From contig JAKFFF010000109.1 in assembly GCA_036677145.1 (NCBI GenBank), forward strand, positions 1 through 64,000: 64,000 bases of DNA, in the 5' to 3' direction. Made by a program: the position numbers and the translations under genes. Shown in pieces: positions 44,781 through 53,168 of the stretch; positions within the stretch are counted from its first letter, which is position 1; each line of letters begins with the position of its first letter. A model generated the notes under the pieces. It saw nothing but the letters and a program-made list of their open reading frames with translations. It did no database searches and was not told where the DNA came from. The stretch is from CADEED01 sp036677145. Lineage in GTDB: Bacteria; Pseudomonadota; Gammaproteobacteria; Steroidobacterales; Steroidobacteraceae.

Positions 44781-45046
44781 AGACACCGGCCTAACTACGA
44801 AACATAAGAGACGCGGTTCAAATAATTGCCGCGTACCCGCGAAGTCCGTCACATTCGTCGGCTCAACCTTGCCGCGTTTGCGCCGAAAACCTGAACAGGG
44901 CGCGGGGCTCTCCGCTCGTGCCAACTTCTCGCTGGCGGCAGCTCATGGGTCCGTGCACACCGACCGACGGTACTCCTCTCTCGCAAGTGCTCGTGTGCTG
45001 CCGCCGGCCCCAAACATCCGTATGGGACCTGTTGCCGATGGAAACG
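44781..45046. other. Non-coding leader region before hypothetical gene
   Basis: With the repeat before it, this makes a stretch of about 380 bp without a recognised gene. Apart from a candidate sigma-28 promoter at 44863-44889 it shows no RNA gene, terminator or known motif. An in-frame upstream ATG at 44918 extends the next gene by 43 codons but that part looks non-coding. Confidence 0.5.
44863..44889 (+). promoter_or_regulatory. Candidate sigma-28 promoter
   Basis: TCAACCTT, 11 bases, GCCGAAAA fits 12 of 16 consensus positions including 7 of 8 in the -10 box and correct spacing. It lies about 160 bp before the unrecognised gene at 45047. The -35 box is weaker than at flgM. Confidence 0.5.
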
Positions 45047-45397
45047 ATGAAGCTCCGAGCGATACAACATCCCGGCCACGCCGGGGAGTTGCTCGACAGT
45101 TTCATCCGGCACGCGGAAAAACTGCCGAACGACTCGCATCGCATCACGCGCGGCCGTGAACTCACGCCGACGCTCGAGAAACTCGCGCAGCGATCGCTCG
45201 AAGAAGGATCAGTCTGGCAGGCCTGGACTGACGACCGCGCGATCTGGTTGTGGGCCTGCGAGGTGTCACTCACCCGCTCGCGCGAACGAGGCTTGCCGGT
45301 CATGGAAGTGCGGCGCTACGACGAATCCGGCGCGGTGGAAGACAGCGGCACCTGGGTGCGCGTGCGCGAGGACAGCTGGCAGCGGTGCAACGAATGA
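45047..45397 (+). CDS. Hypothetical protein, small acidic/basic, before a lipoprotein gene
   Basis: Unrecognised 116-residue protein. Visible: MKLRAIQHPGHAGELLDSFIRHAEKLP (helical), TPTLEKLAQRSLEEGSVWQAWTDDRAIWLWACEVSLTRSRERGLPVMEVRRYD and a tryptophan-rich C-terminus (TWVRVREDSWQRCNE). No signal peptide or membrane segment. An ATG three codons earlier is also possible; neither has a strong ribosome site. Its stop overlaps the next start (ATGA), so both are probably one operon. The candidate sigma-28 promoter upstream suggests, but does not prove, a motility link. Confidence 0.6.
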   Translation: MKLRAIQHPGHAGELLDSFIRHAEKLPNDSHRITRGRELTPTLEKLAQRSLEEGSVWQAWTDDRAIWLWACEVSLTRSRERGLPVMEVRRYDESGAVEDSGTWVRVREDSWQRCNE

Positions 45398-46266
45398 ACG
45401 GCCGCAATTTTCTCACCAGGACTTTCGTTACGATCGCCTTGGCCACACTCGCCGCCTGCGGCGGTGGTGGCGGCGATTCGGCTTCGGCTCCATCCGGCAG
45501 CGCGCAACCCGCATCCGTTGCGCCCCCGCAGTCGCCGGCCAACCCGCCTTCGATTCCGGCGGCGGATCTGTCGCTGGCCGAACGCATCTACAAGGGTGAT
45601 CAACGCACGCCGGACGGCTTCGAAATCGAAGCGCGCCCCGCAAGCGTCGCCGGCACACTGTCGACGCGTCACCTGCGCAATTCCGACATGGCGACGGGCC
45701 CGCAGAGCGCGGGGCCGACCTACGAGCTGTGTACCGACGACCTGGCGCAGGCCATCGACTGGTCCGAGCGTCAGGCGAGCTCGGGGGGCCAGTATTCGGA
45801 TCTCGTTTCCGTGAACGGCGACGACCAGAAGTTCGAGCTCGTGCGCGTGCCGCGCGCCGACGTCACGGCGATGGTCCGTCATCGCGTGTTCAAGTGTTCG
45901 TACCTCGACCGCTCGGGCAGTGATCTGCGCGCGGATGCCGGTTCGGCCGGCCTGATGAATCAGCGTCCGCTGACCGCCGCCGAACTCGAGAGCCTGGCCG
46001 AATATCTCTGGCAGTTCACGCTGTTCAACAACTCCGATTACGCGGTCGAGAGCAGCGCGACATCGACGAACAGCGACTCACTCGTGCAGACCATTCGCAT
46101 GGGCAAACTCGTGCCCGGTACGGGTGGTTGCGACACGGTGCAGGTCATTGACTGGACTCACACCATGAACGCCAGCAATGGCGCGATCATCCGCTCGCTG
46201 ACGCCAGTGCGCTCGTTCCAGGTGAAGAGCACGCCTACTGGCGTGGCGAGCTGCCCGGGGGGCTGA
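45394..46266 (+). CDS. Hypothetical lipoprotein
   Basis: Unrecognised 290-residue protein with a signal peptide and lipobox LAAC (lipidated Cys at 22), then five glycines and a Ser/Ala/Pro linker (about 23-60). The mature domain holds four more cysteines (in ELCTDD, FKCSYLD, GGCDTVQ, ASCPGG), probably disulfides, and is rich in Ser/Asp/Thr. It overlaps the small gene upstream by four bases. No known family was recognised. It ends at a palindrome shared with the next gene on the other strand. Confidence 0.75.
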   Translation: MNGRNFLTRTFVTIALATLAACGGGGGDSASAPSGSAQPASVAPPQSPANPPSIPAADLSLAERIYKGDQRTPDGFEIEARPASVAGTLSTRHLRNSDMATGPQSAGPTYELCTDDLAQAIDWSERQASSGGQYSDLVSVNGDDQKFELVRVPRADVTAMVRHRVFKCSYLDRSGSDLRADAGSAGLMNQRPLTAAELESLAEYLWQFTLFNNSDYAVESSATSTNSDSLVQTIRMGKLVPGTGGCDTVQVIDWTHTMNASNGAIIRSLTPVRSFQVKSTPTGVASCPGG

Positions 46267-46285
46267 TCAACCCGGAGGGATCAGC
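46262..46285. terminator. Convergent palindrome spanning two stop codons
   Basis: GCTGATC, 10-base loop, GATCAGC: a 7-bp stem containing the TGA of the lipoprotein gene and the TGA of the DUF533 gene on the other strand. No T run; a weak bidirectional terminator at best. Confidence 0.35.
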
Positions 46286-46979
46286 TCACCTGGGCGTCGA
46301 GCTGCGCGCGCAGTTCCGCGGGTAGTTTGAGTCGGGCGGCCAGCGCATCTAGATAGGCGCGCTCCGCGGGCACGTCCGGATCAATCGCCAGACGCGAGGC
46401 GAGATACACCTCGGCGCCCTGCTCCGGCGTCGCAACCGCACTCGTGATGGCGCCGAGGTCCACCGGCTTGCCGAGCAGATCGAACACGAAAGCCTTGGCC
46501 TCGGAATCCAGCCCGAGACGCTCAACTTCCCCGAACAGCCGCTGCTGCTCAACGGCATCGACGTGACCGTCGGCCTTTGCCGCACCCACCATGGCGCGAA
46601 TCAACGTGAGCTGGAAGGGACTTCCATCGCCGGCCGGCTGAGCATGCGGCAGCGCCTTGTCGCTGAGGTTCGCGAACTGTTCCGGGGTAAGGGTGACGGG
46701 AGCCGCACTCTTCTGTTGTTGATAGTTCTGATACGCCCTGAGTGCCAACGCGCCCACCACCGCGGCGCCGCCATAACCGAGCGCGCCACCCGCCATCTTG
46801 CGGACGCCTTTGCCACCCAGAAGCAGGCCCAGCAACCCACCGGCCGCGGCGCCCGTGACGAATCCGCCGCTGCCGCTTTGCTGGTCCAGACGATCCTTCA
46901 CGGATTGACCGGCATTTCGCAGGCCGCCCATTGCCGAGCCACCCATCACCTGATCAAGAAGCGCTTTCGGATCGAACAT
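46281..46979 (-). CDS. DUF533 family protein
   Basis: Inner-membrane-associated protein of the YebE/DUF533 type. The 232-residue product starts MFDPKALLDQVMGGSAMGGL and has a glycine-rich membrane segment (FVTGAAAGGLLGLLLGG, about 40-56; then ALGYGGAAVVGALALRAYQNY) and a helical tellurite-resistance-like C-terminal domain (FQLTLIRAMVGAAKADGHVDAVEQQRLFGEVERL). AAGGTG precedes the ATG. Function is unknown. Convergent with the lipoprotein gene. Confidence 0.88.
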   Translation of the reverse strand: MFDPKALLDQVMGGSAMGGLRNAGQSVKDRLDQQSGSGGFVTGAAAGGLLGLLLGGKGVRKMAGGALGYGGAAVVGALALRAYQNYQQQKSAAPVTLTPEQFANLSDKALPHAQPAGDGSPFQLTLIRAMVGAAKADGHVDAVEQQRLFGEVERLGLDSEAKAFVFDLLGKPVDLGAITSAVATPEQGAEVYLASRLAIDPDVPAERAYLDALAARLKLPAELRAQLDAQVS

Positions 46980-47134
46980 TTCAAGGCACCTTGGCGTGTT
47001 GAAGACGCGCGAATAGACCCATGTGAGCGAAGCTGGTTCCGTTCGACAAGGTTGCTGTGTCGACTTCACTCCAGGATACGCGCGCCCTTCATCGTGCCGT
47101 TGTCAACGCGCAGCGCTGTCGAAGGCAATCGTAG

Positions 47135-48022
47135 CTACAGGTCTTTCGCGAGCTTCTTCAGATAACTACGGAACGGCGTCGCGAGTTCCGGATGCGCCAG
47201 TGCGTATTCCACGTTCGCCTGCAGATAGCCGATCTTGCTGCCGCAGTCGAAACGCTTGCCCGCGAACCGATAGGCGTACACGGCCTCGTCGTTCATGAGC
47301 CGCGCGATACCGTCGGTGAGCTGGATCTCGCCGCCCGCACCCTGACCGATGCGTTCCAGGTGTTCGAACACGCGCGGCGTGAGCAGATAGCGGCCGACCA
47401 CGGCCAGGTTCGACGGCGCCTTTTCAGGCTTCGGCTTTTCGACGATGCGGTCGACGCGCAGCAGTTCGCCGCGCTTCGAGCCGGTCTTCACGATGCCGTA
47501 TTTGTCAGTCTGGTTGTGCGGCACGGTCTGCACGGCGACGATGCTGCCGTTGTCGAACCGGTCGGCCATCTGCTTGAGGCAGGGTACTTCGGCGTCGATC
47601 AGATCGTCGGCGAGGTGCACGAAAAACGGCGAATCGCCGACCGCGGGCTTGGCGCACAACACGGCATGCCCGAGGCCGAGCGGCGCGGGCTGGCGGATGT
47701 AGATGCAGGACGCGTATGACGGCAGCACGCTGCGCAGCATCTTGAGCAGGTCGCTCTTGCCCTGCGACAGCAGCAGGTTTTCCAGTTCGCCGTCGGAATC
47801 GAAATGATCTTCGATGGCGCGCTTGGAAGAACCGGTGATGAACACCAGGCGGCGCGCCCCGGCGGACAGGGCTTCTTCGACGGCATATTGAATGAGGGGT
47901 TTGTCGACGATCGGCAGCATTTCCTTGGGGCTTGCCTTCGTCGCGGGGAGGAACCGGGTACCGCGGCCTGCAACAGGAAAAACGGCTACGTCGATGTGGT
48001 TCCGCTTCTTTCTGGACGTCAT
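47135..48022 (-). CDS. galU: UTP-glucose-1-phosphate uridylyltransferase GalU
   Basis: Makes UDP-glucose from UTP and glucose-1-phosphate for envelope polysaccharides. The 295-residue product has the nucleotidyl-transferase signature VFPVAGRGTRFLPATKASPKEMLPIVDKPLIQYAVEEA (substrate-binding GxGTRFLPxTK) and VEKPKPEKAPSNLAVVGRYLL. The ATG has GGAG five bases upstream, but that site lies in the arm of a hairpin (48030-48047) that could hide it. Length is normal for GalU. A longer frame reading through this hairpin was not used. Confidence 0.95.
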   Translation of the reverse strand: MTSRKKRNHIDVAVFPVAGRGTRFLPATKASPKEMLPIVDKPLIQYAVEEALSAGARRLVFITGSSKRAIEDHFDSDGELENLLLSQGKSDLLKMLRSVLPSYASCIYIRQPAPLGLGHAVLCAKPAVGDSPFFVHLADDLIDAEVPCLKQMADRFDNGSIVAVQTVPHNQTDKYGIVKTGSKRGELLRVDRIVEKPKPEKAPSNLAVVGRYLLTPRVFEHLERIGQGAGGEIQLTDGIARLMNDEAVYAYRFAGKRFDCGSKIGYLQANVEYALAHPELATPFRSYLKKLAKDL

Positions 48023-48029
48023 ACGGGCT

Positions 48030-48047
48030 CCGGGCCTTGGGGCCCGG
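48030..48047 (-). promoter_or_regulatory. Hairpin over the galU ribosome site
   Basis: Seven-bp perfect stem CCGGGCC/GGCCCGG with a four-base loop ends at the GGAG ribosome site eight bases before the galU ATG, so it could limit translation. No ligand-type motif is seen; a plain structural effect is equally likely. Confidence 0.35.
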
Positions 48048-48146
48048 AACCATATCACGCCCTTGCTACTGCCCTGCAGGGCGGGGGTTCGTGAAAAAGC
48101 GATAGTTTGTGCGCGAATTCACGCCACCCCGGCCGTAGGAACCGGC

Positions 48147-48476
48147 TTACGAGGCAGGTTTCGCGGGTTTCGCCACCGCGGGCGCGGCCGGCGCCGCGGC
48201 GGGTTTGTCGGTGCCCAGCCGGATATCCGCGCGATTCTTGTCGATGAGCTTCTGCGTGATGCCCTCGACCATCGTGAGCTGGTCGACCGACTTGAACGGG
48301 CCGTTCTTGTCGCGGTAGCTGACGATGGCCTTGGCCTTCGCCGGGCCGACTCCGTTGAGCGCCTTGGCCAGCGCCGAAGCATCCGCGGTGTTGATGTTGA
48401 CAGGGTCCGCGAACGCGCTGAGCGGTGCCAGCAGCACCAGGGCCGCGAGCGTCGGGACGAGATGTTTGAATTTCAT
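48147..48476 (-). CDS. ComEA-like helix-hairpin-helix protein
   Basis: Secreted small protein with a DNA-binding helix-hairpin-helix pair. The 109-residue product has a signal peptide (FKHLVPTLAALVLLAPLSAFA) and the ComEA-type core VNINTADASALAKALNGVGPAKAKAIVSYRDKNGPFKSVDQLTMVEGIT. A Lys/Ala/Pro tail follows. AAGGAGG precedes the ATG. Competence-type DNA uptake or another periplasmic role is possible; not proven here. It stands alone between galU and lapB. Confidence 0.85.
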   Translation of the reverse strand: MKFKHLVPTLAALVLLAPLSAFADPVNINTADASALAKALNGVGPAKAKAIVSYRDKNGPFKSVDQLTMVEGITQKLIDKNRADIRLGTDKPAAAPAAPAVAKPAKPAS

Positions 48477-48565
48477 GTTGCCTCCTTGCTGATAGGGACC
48501 CGGCGGCATGCCGGGCTGCAGGAGACTAACAAGGTGAAACGCGGCACACGGAGTCGCAAATCACC

Positions 48566-49525
48566 TCAACTTGCGTGGATATTCAGACTTTGCAGTGAAT
48601 CCCAGCTGCGGCAACTTGGACAACGCCAATGCCACGTGACGCTCGAAACACCGCATTGCTCGCAGCGGAAACGCGCCGGCGTCAGCGCGGGCGTCGCATC
48701 CTGGGGTGGTTCGGCGCGCAGCCGCGCGTCGAATTCGGGCGCCCGCGGTCCCAGCGCCGTGTGCGCTTCCTCTGAAAACGCGGCCTGCAGGGTGCGCGAC
48801 GGATGCAGCGCATCGGTGTACAGATCGACGGCCTTGTCGTATTCGCCCGCCGCCACCGCGATGCGCGCGGCCAGCAGCGCCGCGCGCGCGCTCGAGGGCG
48901 CGTGCACGCGTGCCGCGGCGACCTGGTCGCGGGCGGCCGCGAAGTCCCGCGCCGCGAGCGCCGTCTCGCCGAGCTCGCAGCAATAGTGCGCCGCGACGGA
49001 CGCGCGTTCGCGCTGCTTTTCCGGCGGCAGTTCGCGCCAGATGTCGAGCGCGGCGCGCCAGTCATGTTGTTGCTCGTACACCCACGCCAGCTTCTCGAGT
49101 GCGACGGCGCGATAGTTAGGCGTGCCGAGCAGGTCGCGCAGTCGCTCCTCGGCGCGGTCGAACAGTCCCGCGCTCATGTAATCGAGACCGAGCGCGAACG
49201 TCGCCTGGTCGCGGATGCCGGATTCGGAGTGCTGGCGCAATTCGGTGTGGATCGCGATGGCGCGGTCCACTTCGCCGCGCCGGCGCATCAGGCTGCCGAG
49301 CGCGAACTGGATTTCAGCCTCGTGGGACTTGGTCGCCAGCCGCGTGAACACTTCGGCGGCGCGGTCATAGCGGTCGTTGACCAGGTGATCGAGACCGGTG
49401 AAGTAGTCGATGTCGTGCCGCACCCGGCGCCGGCGCGCCGATCGGCGGCCGAGCAAGAACGCCGCCGCTCCCACGAGCAGGAAACACAGGAGCAGGACTT
49501 CAGGCCCGATGCCTCGCAGACGCAT
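48566..49525 (-). CDS. lapB: Lipopolysaccharide assembly protein LapB (YciM)
   Basis: Membrane-anchored regulator of LPS synthesis, known in E. coli to help degrade LpxC. The 319-residue product has an N-terminal membrane helix (EVLLLCFLLVGAAAFLLGRR), TPR repeats (about 40-270: LDHLVNDRYDRAAEVFTRLA, FALGLDYMSAGLFDRAEERLRDLLG) and a C-terminal rubredoxin-like zinc ribbon (CEQCG...CPSCRSWDS). It is shorter than E. coli LapB (389). LapA, usually just upstream, is absent; aroA lies there instead. The metal-binding cysteines are intact. Confidence 0.93.
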   Translation of the reverse strand: MRLRGIGPEVLLLCFLLVGAAAFLLGRRSARRRRVRHDIDYFTGLDHLVNDRYDRAAEVFTRLATKSHEAEIQFALGSLMRRRGEVDRAIAIHTELRQHSESGIRDQATFALGLDYMSAGLFDRAEERLRDLLGTPNYRAVALEKLAWVYEQQHDWRAALDIWRELPPEKQRERASVAAHYCCELGETALAARDFAAARDQVAAARVHAPSSARAALLAARIAVAAGEYDKAVDLYTDALHPSRTLQAAFSEEAHTALGPRAPEFDARLRAEPPQDATPALTPARFRCEQCGVSSVTWHWRCPSCRSWDSLQSLNIHAS

Positions 49526-49622
49526 GCGCGGACGTTAGCAGAAAAGGAGGACTGACCTGTTTTTCGACGAAACCGGCCGGCGCTGCCGGTGCGCGCAATC
49601 GTCGTTGAAGATCTCTCCCCTC

Positions 49623-50945
49623 TTATCGCCTGAGGGCGTTTCGCGCCTGGGTCCAGTCCCGCCAGTAGTTCGGGTAGGTCTTGGCGACGCAGCCGGGGTC
49701 GAGGATTCGCAGGCCGGGCAGCCGGGATCCGAGCACCCCGAAGGACATGGCGATGCGGTGATCGTGATAGGTCTCGATTTCCACGACCGCGGGTCGCGAT
49801 GCACGAGCGGCGGCATCCAGCGGGTGGATCACCATGTAGTCCGGCCCCTCTTCCACCTCGATGCCGAGTTTGCGCAACTCGCGCGTCGGGGCGGCGATCC
49901 GGTCGCATTCCTTGACGCGCAGCGTCGCGAGGCCGGTGATACGTGTGGGGGTCTTCAGGAACGGCGCGAGCATCATCAACGTGGGCGCGACGTCCGGCAT
50001 GCTGGTCATGTCGACCGGTCCGTCGAAGCTTGCGGACAGTGTGCGCGGACCTTCGATGACAGTGTGGCCGGGAGTCCTGCTGACTTTCGCGCCGAGCTTC
50101 TCGCACAACTCCAGGAACGCGTAGTCGCCCTGGCGAGTGGACGCGCCCAGATTGCTGAGTGAAATTCGGCCGCCGTGCAGCGTCGCGAGCGCCGCGAAAT
50201 ACGATGCGGCCGACGCATCCCCTTCCACGGGCAGATCCCCGGCCTTGTAGGCCTGCGGCGGCACGATCAGCTTGCGGTAGTCCTGGTTTTCGACTTCCAC
50301 ACCGAACTTGCGCATCTCGTCGAGTGTGAGATCGAGGTAGGGTTTGCTGGTGAGGTCGCCTTCCACCTCGACGGTGAGCCCGCCCTCGACGATCGGCGCG
50401 ATGATCAGCAGGCTCGTGAGGTATTGGCTCGAGATGGCGCCCGACACACGCACGGGGCCACGCAACCGGCGCGTTCCCGAGACCGTGGTGGGCAGATAAC
50501 CATCGTTGGTGGAATCGAGCGTCGCGCCCAATGCGCGCAGCGCATCGACCAGGTCCTTGTTAGGACGCTTCTGCATCGAGATGTGACCGTCGATCACCGT
50601 CGTGTCGGGCCGCAATGCCGCGAAAGCGAGCATGAGGCGCGCGGTGACGGCGCTCTGGCCGACATCCAGCGTGACGGAGCCCGGGGCGAAGCTGCCGCCG
50701 CGGCCGGCGATACGCACCTCGCCTTCTTTAGAGTCATCGACCTCGATGCCGAGCCGCCGCAGGCAATCCTTCATGCGCCAGTAATCGTCGGCTTCACCGG
50801 GAAATCGAATGGTGCTGGCGCCGTCGGCCAGCGCGGCGATCGCGCAGTCGCGCAGGGTCAGCGACTTGCTGCCGGGCAACCCGGTTTCGAAATGGAAATC
50901 GCCTTCAGGCCAGGGCTCGAGATCGAGAATGGGGACATTCCTCAT
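49623..50945 (-). CDS. aroA: 3-phosphoshikimate 1-carboxyvinyltransferase (EPSP synthase), divergent
   Basis: EPSP synthase, sixth step of the shikimate pathway. The 440-residue product keeps LPGSKS (22-28 region), VSGAISSQYLTSLL, MPDVAPTLMMLAPF (catalytic Asp), LRVKECDRIAAPTRELRKLG and YHDHRIAMSFGVLGSRLPGLRILDPGCVAKTYPNYW. It is divergent: the GNAGTAMR loop reads GQSAVTAR (Ala99 where E. coli has Gly96). It starts inside a 30-bp inverted repeat, with no ribosome site before the ATG and an in-frame stop just upstream. In relatives aroA lies between hisC and cmk; here it follows ihfB. Function secure, class uncertain. Confidence 0.93.
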   Translation of the reverse strand: MRNVPILDLEPWPEGDFHFETGLPGSKSLTLRDCAIAALADGASTIRFPGEADDYWRMKDCLRRLGIEVDDSKEGEVRIAGRGGSFAPGSVTLDVGQSAVTARLMLAFAALRPDTTVIDGHISMQKRPNKDLVDALRALGATLDSTNDGYLPTTVSGTRRLRGPVRVSGAISSQYLTSLLIIAPIVEGGLTVEVEGDLTSKPYLDLTLDEMRKFGVEVENQDYRKLIVPPQAYKAGDLPVEGDASAASYFAALATLHGGRISLSNLGASTRQGDYAFLELCEKLGAKVSRTPGHTVIEGPRTLSASFDGPVDMTSMPDVAPTLMMLAPFLKTPTRITGLATLRVKECDRIAAPTRELRKLGIEVEEGPDYMVIHPLDAAARASRPAVVEIETYHDHRIAMSFGVLGSRLPGLRILDPGCVAKTYPNYWRDWTQARNALRR

Positions 50946-51022
50946 TTACTTGTAACAATCCACGCGGCGGCTACCGACGGGCCAAACTACTCGATTGTTA
51001 CAAATAAATGAGGAATGTCCCC
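50931..51022. repeat. Long inverted repeat covering the aroA start
   Basis: Arms of 30 bp (50931-50960 and 50993-51022), one mismatch, 32-base centre. The aroA ATG (50945) and its first codons lie within the left arm. Ends read GGGGACATTCCTCATTTA. It follows the ihfB stop by 8 bp and resembles copies A-C in size, not in sequence. Confidence 0.92.
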
Positions 51023-51030
51023 AAATCTCA

Positions 51031-51333
51031 TCAGTCACGGATGGGGCGATCCGCTCCGTCGTTCACGCGCTCGCGCAGGTCTTTACCCGGCTTGAAGTGC
51101 GGCACGTATTTGCCGGAGAGCGCCACCGCTTCTCCGGTCTTGGGGTTGCGGCCCTGCCGCGGCGGCCGGAAGTGCAGCGAGAACGAGCCGAAGCCACGTA
51201 TCTCGATGCGATCTCCCGCCGACAAGGCATCGCTCATGATCTCGAGGATCTGCTTGAGCGCGAGCTCCACATCCTTGGCTGGCAGATGTTTCTGTTTTGC
51301 CGTGATGATCTCGATGAGCTCGGACTTGGTCAT
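51031..51333 (-). CDS. ihfB: Integration host factor subunit beta
   Basis: DNA-bending protein; IHF assists many sigma-54 promoters. The 100-residue product has the family start MTKSELIEIITAKQKHLPAKDVELALKQILEIMSDAL and the DNA-binding arm FGSFSLHFRPPRQGRNPKTGEAVALSGKYVPHFKPGKDLRERV with the conserved RNPKTGE and Pro. Length is normal. It lies after rpsA, as in E. coli (rpsA-ihfB). Confidence 0.97.
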   Translation of the reverse strand: MTKSELIEIITAKQKHLPAKDVELALKQILEIMSDALSAGDRIEIRGFGSFSLHFRPPRQGRNPKTGEAVALSGKYVPHFKPGKDLRERVNDGADRPIRD

Positions 51334-51372
51334 GGGCCGCTACCTACCTGTTGTTGTTATCAAGGCCGGCTA

Positions 51373-53049
51373 TCAGCGATCGCCGCCAATCTGCTCCTTC
51401 AGCAGATCGCCAAGGCTGGTGCCGCTGCTCGAGCCCTGCTCGGAGCGGTAGCTCGAGACGGCTTCCGCCTCCTCGTGCATTTCCTTGGCCTTGATCGACA
51501 GCGCAATCGTACGCGTCTTGCGATCGACGCCCGTGAAGCGGGCCTCGATTTCCTGGCCAACCTTGAGCACGGTGCGCGCGTCTTCGACGCGATCGCGGCT
51601 CAGGTCGCTGGCGCGCAGCTGCCCTTCGATGCCATTGCCCAGGTCGATGATCGCGGCGCGCGCGTCCACTTCCTTGACCGTACCCGTGACGATGGTGCCC
51701 TTCGGATTCGTCGCGATCCACTCGCTGAACGGATCCTGCGCGAGCTGCTTGATGCCGAGCGAAATGCGCTCACGTTCCGGATCGATCGACAGCACCATGG
51801 CCTCGACCTGCTGGCCCTTCTGGTAGTTGCGCACGGCTTCTTCGCCCGCGACATCCCACGAAAGATCCGACAGGTGCACGAGACCGTCGATGTTGCCGGC
51901 GAGACCGATGAACACACCGAAGTCGGTGATGGACTTGATCTGGCCCGAAACCTTGTCACCACGGTTGAAGTTCTCGGCGAACTCCTTCCAGGGATTCTGT
52001 TTGCACTGCTTGAGGCCGAGCGAAATGCGACGACGCTCTTCATCCACGTCGAGCACCATGACTTCGACTTCCTGGCCCGAGTGCACGACCTTGGCCGGGT
52101 TGACGTTCTTGTTGGTCCAGTCCATTTCGGACACGTGGACCAGGCCTTCGACGCCGTCTTCGATCTCCACGAACGCGCCGTAGTCGGCGATGTTCGTGAC
52201 CTTGCCGAACACGCGGGTGTTCGGGGGATAACGGCGGGCGATGTTCTCCCACGGATCCGCGCCGAGCTGCTTCAGGCCCAGCGAAACACGTGAACGTTCG
52301 CGGTCGAACTTCAGGATGCGGACGTCGATCTCGTCGCCGACCTTGACCACTTCCGACGGATGCTTGACGCGCTTCCACGCCATGTCGGTGATGTGCAGCA
52401 GGCCGTCGATGCCACCGAGATCCACGAACGCGCCGTAGTCGGTGAGGTTCTTGACGGTGCCCTTGAGCACGGTGCCTTCCTGCAGGTTGTCCATGAGCGC
52501 GCTGCGCTCGGCGGAGAACTCCTGCTCGACGACCGCGCGACGGGAAACGACAACGTTGTTGCGCTTCTGGTCGAGCTTGATGACCTTGAACTCGAGCGAC
52601 TTGCCTTCGAGGTACGCGGTGTCGCGCACGGGACGAACATCGACGAGCGAACCGGGAAGGAACGCGCGGACGTTGTCGATCTCGACGGTGAAGCCACCTT
52701 TCACGCGACCGGTGATAGTGCCGGTGACGATTTCAGACTTGTTGAACGACTCTTCGAGACGCGTCCAGGTGCGGGCACGCTTGGCCTTCTCGCGGGAGAG
52801 GCGCGTTTCACCGCTGCCGTCTTCCATCGCATCGAGGGCCACTTCGACGCTGTCGCCGGCCTTGACTTCGACTTCACCACGCTCGTTCTTGAACTGTTCG
52901 AGGGGGACGACGGCTTCGGACTTCAGGCCCACGTTGATGATCACCATGTCGTCGCCTACGTCCACGACGAGGCCGGTGAGGATCATTCCGGGGCGGATAC
53001 GCTGGTTAGCGAGGCTCTGTTCGAAGAGCTGGGCAAAACTTTCAGTCAT
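51373..53049 (-). CDS. rpsA: 30S ribosomal protein S1
   Basis: mRNA-binding ribosomal protein. The 558-residue product has six S1 repeats, for example MILTGLVVDVGDDMVIINVGLKSEAVVPLEQF, GTITGRVKGGFTVEIDNVRAFLPGSLVD and GLVHVSEMDWTNKNVNPAKVVHSGQEVEVMVLDVDEERRRISLGLKQ. Length matches gammaproteobacterial S1. A leader of about 120 bp separates it from cmk; nothing specific was recognised in it. Confidence 0.98.
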   Translation of the reverse strand: MTESFAQLFEQSLANQRIRPGMILTGLVVDVGDDMVIINVGLKSEAVVPLEQFKNERGEVEVKAGDSVEVALDAMEDGSGETRLSREKAKRARTWTRLEESFNKSEIVTGTITGRVKGGFTVEIDNVRAFLPGSLVDVRPVRDTAYLEGKSLEFKVIKLDQKRNNVVVSRRAVVEQEFSAERSALMDNLQEGTVLKGTVKNLTDYGAFVDLGGIDGLLHITDMAWKRVKHPSEVVKVGDEIDVRILKFDRERSRVSLGLKQLGADPWENIARRYPPNTRVFGKVTNIADYGAFVEIEDGVEGLVHVSEMDWTNKNVNPAKVVHSGQEVEVMVLDVDEERRRISLGLKQCKQNPWKEFAENFNRGDKVSGQIKSITDFGVFIGLAGNIDGLVHLSDLSWDVAGEEAVRNYQKGQQVEAMVLSIDPERERISLGIKQLAQDPFSEWIATNPKGTIVTGTVKEVDARAAIIDLGNGIEGQLRASDLSRDRVEDARTVLKVGQEIEARFTGVDRKTRTIALSIKAKEMHEEAEAVSSYRSEQGSSSGTSLGDLLKEQIGGDR

Positions 53050-53168
53050 TGATGTTCCATTCGCACGGCCCTGGGTGATGCAGGCCGAGCTGATTGACGC
53101 TCACGGGAATCCGGTCCCATGGAGGTTGATGTAAAACGCCTCGCGTCCATGCGAAGCAACCATGTTTC

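Noticed and set aside
44781..45046. c-di-GMP (GEMM) riboswitch before the hypothetical gene
   Set aside because: No match to the conserved GEMM core could be seen.
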